64,000 nt of DNA from Jiangella gansuensis DSM 44835 (GTDB taxonomy: Bacteria; Actinomycetota; Actinomycetes; Jiangellales; Jiangellaceae): positions 5,238,070-5,302,069 of the forward strand of contig NZ_KI911782.1 of NCBI RefSeq assembly GCF_000515395.1. The letters run 5' to 3'. Positions 10,191 to 18,203 of the stretch are shown piece after piece. The notes under the pieces were generated by a model that had not been told where the DNA came from, did not search any database, and saw only the letters and a list, made by a program, of their open reading frames with translations. The stretch's first letter is position 1, and every line of letters begins with the position of its first letter. The position numbers and the translations under genes are program-made.

Positions 10191-10823
10191 GTGACCGACC
10201 CGGAGTTGACGCCCGAGGAATCGCTGCGGCTGATCGCCCAAGGGCGGGCGGCGGTCGCCGTCCGGCAACGCGGTGCGATGCTGCTGTACTACCTGCCCTG
10301 GGGGCTGACCTGGTTCATCGCATTCGGCCTGTTCGCACTCGACCAGGGCCCAGGCAGCGACGGCCCGTGGATCGACCTGCCGGACACGCTCCCGCTGATC
10401 GTGCTGTTCACGCTGATGGCGGTGTCGATCGTCATCACCATCGGAGCCGGCCTGCGCGAAGCGACTCGGGTCGGCGGAGAGAGCAACCGCCGAGGCGCCA
10501 TGTACGGCGTCAGCTGGATGCTGGCGTTCGGCACGATCTTCCCGATCCTCGGCCGGTTCGCCGAGTACCTACCCGACGACCACCGGGGCCTGCTGTTCGG
10601 CTCGGTCAGCATCGCGTTGACCGGCGTCTTCTTCCTGGCCGGCGGCGCCATCTGGCTCGACTGGAGCATGTTGGTGCTCGGCGGCTGGCTGCTGGTGGTG
10701 AACCTGGCCGGCGTGCTGGCCGGGCCCGGCTGGCACTCGCTGGTGGTCTCGGTCGCCGGCGGTGGCGCCATGATCGTCACCGCGCTGGTCGTGTCGGCGC
10801 CGGCCCGGCGGTCCCCGTCGTGA
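10191..10823 (+). CDS. Uncharacterised membrane protein in regulator/ABC operon
   Basis: The 210-residue protein has a hydrophilic N-terminus (TDPELTPEESLRLIAQGRAA) followed by five or six TM helices. No catalytic motif is visible. The GTG at 10191 is preferred over the upstream TTG at 10170 because a -10 box lies 7 nt upstream of it. The stop overlaps the GTG start of the regulator gene, and three further genes follow without gaps, so it belongs to an operon with an ABC exporter. A role as transporter accessory or sensor is inference from context only. Confidence 0.75.
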   Translation: MTDPELTPEESLRLIAQGRAAVAVRQRGAMLLYYLPWGLTWFIAFGLFALDQGPGSDGPWIDLPDTLPLIVLFTLMAVSIVITIGAGLREATRVGGESNRRGAMYGVSWMLAFGTIFPILGRFAEYLPDDHRGLLFGSVSIALTGVFFLAGGAIWLDWSMLVLGGWLLVVNLAGVLAGPGWHSLVVSVAGGGAMIVTALVVSAPARRSPS

Positions 10824-11143
10824 CGCCGCAGCCACCCGACCTCGACCCCGTCATCCACGCACAGGCCAGGCTCCGCGTGGTCGCGGCGCTGTCCGCGCTA
10901 CCCGTCGGCGACCACATGACCTTCCCGTACCTACGCACGGTGCTCGACATGACCGCGGGCAACCTCTCGGTACACCTCGGCAAGCTGGAGGACGCCCGCT
11001 ACGTCGAGATCACCAAGACCCACCAGGGACGGAGGCCGGTCACGTACGTCGCCCTGACCACGCGCGGCCGTGCCGCATTCGACGACTACACGGCGGCCAT
11101 CCGAGCACTGCTCGACGGCGCCACCGGATCGGAGCAGCCATGA
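10820..11143 (+). CDS. Winged-helix transcriptional regulator (MarR/PadR-like)
   Basis: The 107 residues form a compact winged-helix domain with the helix-turn-helix segment FPYLRTVLDMTAGNLSVHLG and a wing ending in VTYVALTTRGRAAFDDY. This resembles the stand-alone winged-helix regulators often encoded next to ABC exporters. The GTG start overlaps the previous stop as GTGA, and the end overlaps the ABC ATPase as ATGA. It probably controls its own operon through the palindrome at 10161-10172. Confidence 0.88.
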   Translation: MTPQPPDLDPVIHAQARLRVVAALSALPVGDHMTFPYLRTVLDMTAGNLSVHLGKLEDARYVEITKTHQGRRPVTYVALTTRGRAAFDDYTAAIRALLDGATGSEQP

Positions 11144-12027
11144 CCGACCCCATCGCCCGCGCCGTCGGCGTCTCCCGCCGGTACGGCGACGTGGTGGCGC
11201 TCGACCACATCGACCTCGACATCCCGCGCGGCCAGCTGGTCGGCCTGCTCGGCCCGAACGGCGCCGGCAAGACCACGCTGATCAACCTGTTCGTCGGACT
11301 GCGCCGCCCGGACCAGGGCCGTGTCGAGATCCGCGGCGGGAACCCGATGACGCCGGCCATCCGCCGGGTCCTCGGCGTGACGCCGCAGGAGACCGGGGTG
11401 CCGCTGAGCCTGCGCGTCGAGGAGACTGCCGACCTGGTGTCAGCGCATTTCGGCGATCCGGTGCCGGTGGCCGAGTTGTTCGAGCGGTTCGGCCTGACCG
11501 GGCTGGAGCGGCGGCAGTGCGGCTCACTCAGCGGCGGGCAGCGGCGCCGGCTCGCCGTGGCTCTGGCGTTCGCCGGCCGGCCCGAGATCGTGTTCCTCGA
11601 CGAGCCGACCACGGGTCTCGACGTCGACGCCCGCCACCACCTGTGGGAGGGCATTCGCTCATTCCACGGCGAGGGCGGGACAGTCGTGCTCACCAGCCAC
11701 TACCTCGAGGAGGTCGAGGCGCTGGCCGAGCGGGTCGTCGTCATCGACCACGGCCGCGTCATCCGTGACGGCAGCATCGCGGAGATCCGCGACGTCGCGG
11801 GCATGCGCCGGGTCAGCCTGTCGGCCGGCGACCTGCCCGAGCTGTCCGGCGTGGTCTCGACCGCGCGCGACGACGCCGGCCGCGCCCACCTCATGACCAC
11901 CGATGCCGACCGGCTGGTGCGCGAGCTCGTCGCCAGCGGCGTCGACTTCCGCGACCTCGAGGTGCGCAGCACATCGCTCGAGGACGCGTTCCTCGCCCTC
12001 ACCGACGAGCACCGGAGCCTCGCATGA
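11140..12027 (+). CDS. ABC transporter ATP-binding protein
   Basis: This ATPase powers the exporter encoded with the next gene. Visible motifs are Walker A GPNGAGKTT (about residue 38), signature LSGGQRRR, Walker B EIVFLDEPT, and H-loop LTSHYLEE. The 295 residues include a C-terminal extension after the nucleotide-binding fold, common in the DrrA/CcmA-type drug and ABC-2 exporters. ATGA overlaps at both ends tie it to the regulator upstream and the permease downstream. Confidence 0.95.
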   Translation: MTDPIARAVGVSRRYGDVVALDHIDLDIPRGQLVGLLGPNGAGKTTLINLFVGLRRPDQGRVEIRGGNPMTPAIRRVLGVTPQETGVPLSLRVEETADLVSAHFGDPVPVAELFERFGLTGLERRQCGSLSGGQRRRLAVALAFAGRPEIVFLDEPTTGLDVDARHHLWEGIRSFHGEGGTVVLTSHYLEEVEALAERVVVIDHGRVIRDGSIAEIRDVAGMRRVSLSAGDLPELSGVVSTARDDAGRAHLMTTDADRLVRELVASGVDFRDLEVRSTSLEDAFLALTDEHRSLA

Positions 12028-12761
12028 GCCTGGCCCTGACCCACGCCCGCTACCAGTTCGCCGAGACGTTGCGCATCCCGGTCGCCGTCGTCGCCACGGT
12101 CTTCTTCCCAGCGGCGTCGATGCTGTTCTTCGTCGTCCCGAACACGGCCGACGACCCCCGCGCCGCCACCGTCGCGACCGCTTCGATGGTCGTCTTCGCC
12201 ACCATGGTCACCTGCCTGTTCCAGTACGGCGCGGGGGTCGCCGAAGACCGTGCCCTGCCGTGGGAGGCGTTCGTGCGGACGCTGCCGGCCGGCGCCGGTC
12301 CGCGGTTCGCTGCCCGGGTCCTGGTCGGCACGACGTTCGTGCTCGTGGCGGTGATCCCGGTGGTGGTCATCGCGGCACTGCTCACCGAGGCCACGCTCAG
12401 CCCGGGCCGGTTTCTGGCCGCGCTCGGCGCACTGGTGCTCACGGTGGTGCCATTCACCCTGCTGGGCCTGGCCATCGGCTATTCGCTGCCCGCGAAGGCG
12501 GCCACCGCGGTGGCAACCATCTCGTTCCTGCCGCTGGCGTTCGGCGGCGGGCTGATGGGCGACCCCGAGCGACTGCCGGGCTTCATCGACACCATCGCGC
12601 CATACGTGCCGACGCGCGGCGCCGCGGAGCTGATCTGGGCAGCCGTCTCCGACTTCGCCGTCGACCCGGTGTCGATGGCGATGCTGGGGGTGTGGACGCT
12701 CGCGGCCGGGGTGGCGGCGGTCGTCGCGTACCGCCGGGACGAGGGCCGCCGGTTCCGCTGA
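12024..12761 (+). CDS. ABC-2 type transporter permease
   Basis: A 245-residue integral membrane protein with about six TM helices and the ABC-2 permease organisation. It starts in an ATGA overlap with the ATPase gene and should form the membrane half of the exporter. No terminator is evident directly after its stop. The substrate is unknown; the adjacent regulator suggests a compound-inducible efflux or lipid export role. Confidence 0.9.
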   Translation: MSLALTHARYQFAETLRIPVAVVATVFFPAASMLFFVVPNTADDPRAATVATASMVVFATMVTCLFQYGAGVAEDRALPWEAFVRTLPAGAGPRFAARVLVGTTFVLVAVIPVVVIAALLTEATLSPGRFLAALGALVLTVVPFTLLGLAIGYSLPAKAATAVATISFLPLAFGGGLMGDPERLPGFIDTIAPYVPTRGAAELIWAAVSDFAVDPVSMAMLGVWTLAAGVAAVVAYRRDEGRRFR

Positions 12762-12968
12762 TCCGCCGCGAACGACGCCGTTGACAAGGCACACGAAGAA
12801 CGGGCAATTTACCGCTTCGTTATTGACTCGTCAATGGCATCTTATTCCCTGTCATGACCATTGACCCGAAGTGGTGCTGTCGATACCGTACGTGACGCCC
12901 ACCGTCCGGAATGTCCGGTGAATGTCACAGCGCCGAGCGCGACGCCGGTTCGAGCACACGGAGGTCCC

Positions 12969-15584
12969 ATGTCAGTGAAACGCGCCCTCACGGGCATCGC
13001 CGTCACCGCACTGGCGGCAACGGCGCTGGTCATCGTCCCGGGTGATGACCAGGCCAGCACTGCGGACGCCGCAGCCGAGGACATTCCGACCCCGGAGGAG
13101 TTCTTCGGTTTCCCCATGGGAACAACAGGAGAACTCGCCGCATTCGACGAGATCAAGGACTACTTCGAACTGGTGGCCGAAGAGTCCGACAGCGTCGAGT
13201 ACGAAGTGGCCGGCACGACGACGCTGGGCAACGAATACCCGATCATGCGCGTCAGCTCCGCGGCGAACCTCGCGCGGCTGGACGAGATCCTGGCCGCCAA
13301 CGAGAAGCTCGCCGACCCCCGTTCCGGGCTCAGCGAGAGCCAGGCCAGGACCCTCGCCGAGCAGAGCGTGCCGGTCTACTACCTCGAGGCGACGCTGCAC
13401 TCCAGCGAGGTGGGAAACCTGCCGGCACTGGTGGACGTGATCCACCGGCTCTCGACCGAGCGGTCGGAGTACGTGCAGAACATCCTGGACAACCTGGTGA
13501 TCCTGGTGGTGCCGTCGGCGAACCCGGACGGCCAGCACCTCATGGTCGACTACTTCAACGAGACCGAGGGCACCGACTACGCGCGCACCTATCCGGACCT
13601 GTACCACAAGTACGTCGGGCACGACAACAATCGCGACTGGATCTTCTTCACGCAGCAGGAGTCGCGCATCCGCACCGATCTGGAGCAGCAGTACCGCCCG
13701 GTGATCCTGCACTTCATGCACCAGGCCGGCACGAACAGCCCACGGATGTGGGTGCCGCCCTTCGACGAGCCGATCGGCCCGAACATCGACTCCATCCCGA
13801 TCTCCGCGGCCAACGCTCTCGGCGCCGAGGTGGCCAACGCCGCGGCCGAGGCCGGCCTCCCCGGGGTCAGCACCGACGATGCCTACGGGATCTTCTGGAA
13901 CGCCGACGTGTTCGGCACCGGGCCGCATCGCGGTGCCTCTCTGTTCCTGCACGAGATCGCCTCGGTTCGCGACCTCGCGCTGCCGTTCTCGAACCCCGAC
14001 GGCAGTCCGCCAGGAGCCCGCGACCGCACGATGCGCACCTTCGACCCGTACACCGAGAAGACGTGGACGCTGGAGCAGATCGTCGAGTACGCGAAGCTGT
14101 CGATGTACACCGCGCTGGACAGCGTGGCCAAGGACGCCGACGACTGGCTGTACAACAACCTGTACCAGGTCAACCAGAAGAACATGGAGCCCGACGGCGG
14201 CCCCGAGACGTACATCGTCCCCGCCGGCCAGCGTGACCCGTTCGCCGTCAAGCAGCTGGTGGAGATCTTCGACATCGCCGGTGTCGAGGTGGACCGTGCG
14301 CTGTCGACCGTTCGGGTGGGACGGCAGACCTTCCCGGCCGGCTCGCTGCTGATCCAGACACAGCAGCCGATGGGCAGCTGGGTGGACCAGGTGCTCGAGC
14401 TGGACGTGTACCCGGACTCCGCCCGCAAGTGCGGCGACTGTCCGCTGATCATGCCGTACAGCGAGACCACCGACAATCTCGCGATGCTGCTCGGCCTCAC
14501 GGTGCAGGGGGTCGACGACGCCCGGGTGGCGCGTACCGAGCGGATCTCCGCCGACGACATCACCGCACCGGCCGTCCGCACCGCACCGGAGGGCGGCGCC
14601 TACCTGGTCCGGCCGACGTCCTACGGGCTCACGCACGTGCTCGCCCGGTTGCAGGAGAACGACGTCCCGGTGCTGCGGGCCACCGAGGCGTTCCAGGCCG
14701 GCGGCGCGTCGTACGACCCGGGAACCGTCATCGTCCCTGCCACCGGCCCCGCCCGCGACACGCTGGTGGAGGTCTCGGACCAGACGGCGCTGCCGGTGGC
14801 GGCGGTGCCGCAGGTACCGGAGGTGCCCGCGCTGGAGCTGAAGCCGGACACGAAGATCGGCCTGATCCGAGGTGCCAACAACATGCCCGGCGGCTGGTTG
14901 ATGTGGCTGGCCGACACCTACGGCCTGAACTACGAGGTGGTGGAGGCCGACGACTATGCCGACCTCTCGCAGTTCGACACCATCCTCGTCGCGCCCGGCG
15001 TGAACAAGACCCGCATCGTCACCGGCCTCGACCCGGCCCGGTACCCGGAGGAGTTCCACTGGGCCCGCGGTGTCGGCGAAGCGGGCTGGCAGGCGCTGGC
15101 CACCTGGGTGAACGAAGGCGGCAACCTGGTGGCCGTCGGCACGGCGGCGGAGACGGCCCGCGAGCTGCTCGCGCTGCCCCTCACCAACGCCACCCCGTCG
15201 GACCGCGACGTGCTCAACGCGCCCGGCACGCTGATCAACGCCGAGTTCGACCCGGCCGCCCCGGCCACCTGGGGCATGCCGGAGTCGTGGCCGGTCTGGT
15301 TCTACAACAGCCCGGCCTACCAGGTCGGCGACGACGCCGCGACAGTGGCGTCCACCTACCCGGCCAGTGGTGAGCTACTGGCCAGCGGGTACGCGCACGG
15401 CCAGGAGGCGCTGCAGGGCCTGGCCAACGTCGTGACCCTCGGCGTGGGCGAGGGCCAGGCGACCGTCGCGGGCGCGGACATCACGTTCCGTAGCTGGCCG
15501 CGGGTGGCGTGGACGATCGTGGCGAACGCCCTATACAACGGCCCGGCCACGCCGGTGGACGCCGCGGCCAGGCTGGCGCAGTAG
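12969..15584 (+). CDS. Secreted M14-family zinc carboxypeptidase-like protein
   Basis: This large secreted metallopeptidase should cleave C-terminal residues from peptides or envelope substrates. The ATG at 12969 follows GGAGG. A signal peptide (KR, then a hydrophobic helix to about residue 22, Ala-rich cleavage near 34) leads the 871-residue protein. The M14 zinc motif HSSE is at 144-147. NPDGQH, HDNNRDW and LHFMHQAG are other conserved segments, the last likely supplying the third zinc ligand. The C-terminal half (about 400-870) includes a glutamine amidotransferase-like Rossmann region (KIGLIRGANNMPGGWLMWLA). A perfect hairpin follows the stop. Confidence 0.9.
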   Translation: MSVKRALTGIAVTALAATALVIVPGDDQASTADAAAEDIPTPEEFFGFPMGTTGELAAFDEIKDYFELVAEESDSVEYEVAGTTTLGNEYPIMRVSSAANLARLDEILAANEKLADPRSGLSESQARTLAEQSVPVYYLEATLHSSEVGNLPALVDVIHRLSTERSEYVQNILDNLVILVVPSANPDGQHLMVDYFNETEGTDYARTYPDLYHKYVGHDNNRDWIFFTQQESRIRTDLEQQYRPVILHFMHQAGTNSPRMWVPPFDEPIGPNIDSIPISAANALGAEVANAAAEAGLPGVSTDDAYGIFWNADVFGTGPHRGASLFLHEIASVRDLALPFSNPDGSPPGARDRTMRTFDPYTEKTWTLEQIVEYAKLSMYTALDSVAKDADDWLYNNLYQVNQKNMEPDGGPETYIVPAGQRDPFAVKQLVEIFDIAGVEVDRALSTVRVGRQTFPAGSLLIQTQQPMGSWVDQVLELDVYPDSARKCGDCPLIMPYSETTDNLAMLLGLTVQGVDDARVARTERISADDITAPAVRTAPEGGAYLVRPTSYGLTHVLARLQENDVPVLRATEAFQAGGASYDPGTVIVPATGPARDTLVEVSDQTALPVAAVPQVPEVPALELKPDTKIGLIRGANNMPGGWLMWLADTYGLNYEVVEADDYADLSQFDTILVAPGVNKTRIVTGLDPARYPEEFHWARGVGEAGWQALATWVNEGGNLVAVGTAAETARELLALPLTNATPSDRDVLNAPGTLINAEFDPAAPATWGMPESWPVWFYNSPAYQVGDDAATVASTYPASGELLASGYAHGQEALQGLANVVTLGVGEGQATVAGADITFRSWPRVAWTIVANALYNGPATPVDAAARLAQ

Positions 15585-15596
15585 AGCGGTCGCAAC

Positions 15597-15637
15597 GGTT
15601 CCGCCCCGGCCCCAGTTCATCGGGCCGGGGCGGAACC
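15597..15637 (+). terminator. Terminator-like hairpin after the M14 peptidase gene
   Basis: GGTTCCGCCCCGGCCC pairs perfectly with GGGCCGGGGCGGAACC, a 16-bp stem with a 9-nt loop, starting 13 bp after the stop. No U-tract follows, which is usual in high-GC actinobacteria. It could also end transcription of the convergent ferritin gene. Confidence 0.8.
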
Positions 15638-15709
15638 GAGCCCCAGGCGTGCTCCCGCCACACGATGCCTACATTCCTGGTGGAGCGGGAGGACCCATGC
15701 CGAACGTGA

Positions 15710-16219
15710 TCATTTGGGGTCGTGGCCGGGGGACCGGGCGCCCAGATCGGCGTCCAGGCGCAGCAGGCCGGGGCCGTCGTCGCCGATGAGGTGCAGCCGG
15801 CCGAGGATCTCCGAGACCGTGGACTCCTCCTCGATCTGCTCCTCGATGAACCAGCTCAGCAGCGGCAAGCTGTCGATGTCGCCTTCGGCCAGGGCCAGCC
15901 GGTAGAGCGCCCGGATGGAGTCGGAGACCTTCCGCTCGTGCGCCAGCGCCGCCTCGAACGCGGCGAGCACGGTGGGGCCGGAGTCGAGCGGCGCCGGGAT
16001 GTCGCCGATCTGCGGCCGGTTGCCGCGATCGGTGACGTGCTGGATGAACTTGGCGGCGTGGTCCCGCTCCTCGTCGGACTGGATGCGCATCCACGACGCC
16101 ATGCCTGGCAGGTTGGCGTCCTCCAGTGCGATGGCCAGCTGCAGATAGGCGACCGACGACGCGATCTCGAGGGTTATCTGCTCGGAGTATGCCTTGGCAA
16201 GAGTGTCGTTGAGCTTCAT
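15710..16219 (-). CDS. Ferritin-like iron storage protein
   Basis: The 169-residue protein has the four-helix ferritin fold and acts in cytoplasmic iron oxidation and storage. Visible ferroxidase-type ligands are the Glu in EQITLEIASSVAYLQ, the ExxH pair in SDEERDHAAKF, and later Glu residues in the WFIEEQIEEEST segment. The length and lack of a central haem-ligand Met favour non-haem ferritin over bacterioferritin. It is monocistronic by spacing, with 47 bp to hutI upstream on the same strand. The final 20 residues are a hydrophilic tail. Confidence 0.93.
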   Translation of the reverse strand: MKLNDTLAKAYSEQITLEIASSVAYLQLAIALEDANLPGMASWMRIQSDEERDHAAKFIQHVTDRGNRPQIGDIPAPLDSGPTVLAAFEAALAHERKVSDSIRALYRLALAEGDIDSLPLLSWFIEEQIEEESTVSEILGRLHLIGDDGPGLLRLDADLGARSPGHDPK

Positions 16220-16266
16220 GCGCCTGACGTTAACGCAGCTCAGAGCGCATTTCCACGAAGTCCTGC

Positions 16267-17454
16267 CTATCCTTGCGAAGGTTCGCCGTACCTGCCTGCG
16301 GTCCAGACGTCGGCCACCTGCGGCACACCTGGGCGGTAGGCGAGGTGCACATACGACGGCGCATCCAGCAGCACGAGATCAGCCCGGGCGCCGGGAGTCA
16401 GCCGGCCGACGTCGTCGCGGCGCAGTGCCGCCGCGCCGCCGGCGGTGGCGGCCCACACGGCCTCGGCGGGGGTCATCCGCATCTCACGGACTGCCAGCGC
16501 GATACAGAACGGCATCGACGAGGTGTAACAGGACCCCGGGTTGCAGTCCGTGGCCAGCGCGACGGTGACGCCGGCGGCGAGGAGCCGGCGAGCGTCGGGG
16601 TAGGGAGACCTGGTGGAGAACTCCACGCCCGGCAGCAGTGTGGCGACCGTGCCGGAGTCGGACAGCGCCGCGACGTCGGCGTCGTCGAGGTGAGTGCAGT
16701 GATCGGCGCTGGCGGCACCCAGCTCACAGGCCAACCTCACCCCGGGGCCAGGGCCGAGCTGGTTGGCGTGTACCCGGGCACCCAGGCCGCGATCCAGACC
16801 CGCGCTGAGAATCGCCCGGGCCGCGTCCGCGTCGAACGCGCCGCTCTCGCAGAAGACGTCGATCCAGCGCGCGTGAGGCCGGCAGGCGTCGAGCATCGGT
16901 CCCGTGACCAGGTCGACATAGCCGGCCGGGTCGTCGGCGTACTCGGAAGGCACGACGTGTGCGCCGAGGTACGTCGTCTCGTCGGTGTGTGCGCGGGCCA
17001 GCGCCAGCGCCCGCGCCTCGTCGCGCACCGTCAGCCCGTAACCGCTCTTGATCTCGACCGTGGTGGTGCCCTGCCGGCGCATCTCGCCCACCAGCCGGGC
17101 CAGGGTCGCGGCCAGCGTCTCGTCCGGTGCCTCGCGGGTGGCGGCCACCGTGGTGCGTATGCCGCCGGCGGCATACGGTTCTCCGCTCATCCGGGCGCTG
17201 AACTCCGCCGCACGATCGCCGGCGAAGACGAGGTGGGCGTGGCTGTCGACGAACCCGGGGAGCACGCACCGGCCACCGGCGTCGAGGCGGACATCGGCCG
17301 CCGGTGCCTGGGAGGACGGTCCGACCCACACGACGGTGCCGTCGGAGCCGGCTACGAGCGCGGCCTCGGGGATCGCACCCAGCGGGGAGCCGTCGCCGAG
17401 CGCGGGATCGTTGGTGACCAGCAGGCCGATCCGGTCGAGCAGGGTGGTGACCAC
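16267..17454 (-). CDS. hutI: Imidazolonepropionase
   Basis: HutI hydrolyses 4-imidazolone-5-propionate to N-formimidoyl-L-glutamate, the third step of histidine degradation. The 395-residue amidohydrolase has the metal motif [12 protein letters not shown], the segment EIKSGYGLT and metal/catalytic residues in [20 protein letters not shown] and [11 protein letters not shown]. The start is a GTG. It lies 37 bp after the BldD-like gene and may be co-transcribed with it. hutH and hutU are about 17 kb away, so this is a split hut pathway. No hutG or hutF is visible. Confidence 0.96.
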   Translation of the reverse strand: MVTTLLDRIGLLVTNDPALGDGSPLGAIPEAALVAGSDGTVVWVGPSSQAPAADVRLDAGGRCVLPGFVDSHAHLVFAGDRAAEFSARMSGEPYAAGGIRTTVAATREAPDETLAATLARLVGEMRRQGTTTVEIKSGYGLTVRDEARALALARAHTDETTYLGAHVVPSEYADDPAGYVDLVTGPMLDACRPHARWIDVFCESGAFDADAARAILSAGLDRGLGARVHANQLGPGPGVRLACELGAASADHCTHLDDADVAALSDSGTVATLLPGVEFSTRSPYPDARRLLAAGVTVALATDCNPGSCYTSSMPFCIALAVREMRMTPAEAVWAATAGGAAALRRDDVGRLTPGARADLVLLDAPSYVHLAYRPGVPQVADVWTAGRYGEPSQG

Positions 17455-17491
17455 GGGCGGCGGGGGTGCGTTTCCGGCCGGACGCCGCGGG

Positions 17492-17989
17492 TCAGGTGCC
17501 GCGCGGGGCCAGCACGCCCCACGTCACGAGCTTCTCGCGCAGCTCTGCCGGTGGGATCTCGTACAGCAACGCCGCCAGCGAGATGTCCTCGGCCCGGATG
17601 GTCAGGACCGGGCTGCCGAAGTCGTTGCGCTGCCGCTGGATCGAGGCGACGAAGTTGGCCAGCCGCTCGGCCTCGGGCGGCGCGTCGCGCAGCGCCTCGA
17701 GGTCGATCACGACCTTGCCCTCCTGCGACGGGACCCGGGACCGGGCGCCGTCGGACACCAGGGTGTCGACCGGGACGCCGTAGAACTCGGCCAGCTCGGC
17801 GATGCGGCGGATCGACGCGACCCGGTCACCGCGCTCGTACGACCCGACGACCACGGCACGCAGCCGGCCGCCGGACTTCTCCTCAACAGCCTGCAATGAC
17901 AGCCGGCGGCGCTTGCGCAGCGCCCGTAGCCGCGCACCCACGACCTTCGCGAAGTCCTGCTCTGTCGAGTCGGGACTACCGTCGTTCAT
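17492..17989 (-). CDS. bldD: BldD-like transcriptional regulator with c-di-GMP motif
   Basis: BldD represses sporulation genes in Streptomyces when its C-terminal domain binds tetrameric c-di-GMP. This 165-residue protein has an N-terminal helix-turn-helix (about 14-80, [12 protein letters not shown]) nearly identical to that of BldD. Its C-terminal domain has R121-N-D123-x8-R132-A-E-D135, which fits the RxD-x8-RxxD ligand motif exactly. The ATG at 17989 is chosen because GGGGAGC precedes it; an upstream TTG is also in frame. The next gene upstream encodes a GGDEF/EAL protein. In Streptomyces, bldD sits in a different neighbourhood, so this may be the orthologue or a paralogue. Confidence 0.85.
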   Translation of the reverse strand: MNDGSPDSTEQDFAKVVGARLRALRKRRRLSLQAVEEKSGGRLRAVVVGSYERGDRVASIRRIAELAEFYGVPVDTLVSDGARSRVPSQEGKVVIDLEALRDAPPEAERLANFVASIQRQRNDFGSPVLTIRAEDISLAALLYEIPPAELREKLVTWGVLAPRGT

Positions 17990-18070
17990 CGTCGAGCTCC
18001 CCAAGGTGCCTCGTCCTCCGTACTGATTCGCCCTCCACCAGCACGCCTGCGCCGCGCCCCCCTTGGCAGA

Positions 18071-18089
18071 CCCGGGAAACGCTCCCGGG
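18071..18089 (-). terminator. Short GC hairpin after the GGDEF/EAL gene
   Basis: CCCGGGA-N5-TCCCGGG is a 7-bp stem with a 5-nt loop, 115 bp downstream of the GGDEF/EAL stop and 82 bp upstream of the BldD-like start. It may end the upstream operon or separate it from bldD. Confidence 0.4.
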
Positions 18090-18203
18090 ACAAAAGCAGA
18101 GAATACCGGGCATTCGTCGCCGATTGATCACCGGTTGTCCGCTAGGTGTTCAGCCCGCATGCTAGGTCTTTCGCATGGCAACCGCCACCATGAGTCTCCT
18201 CCG

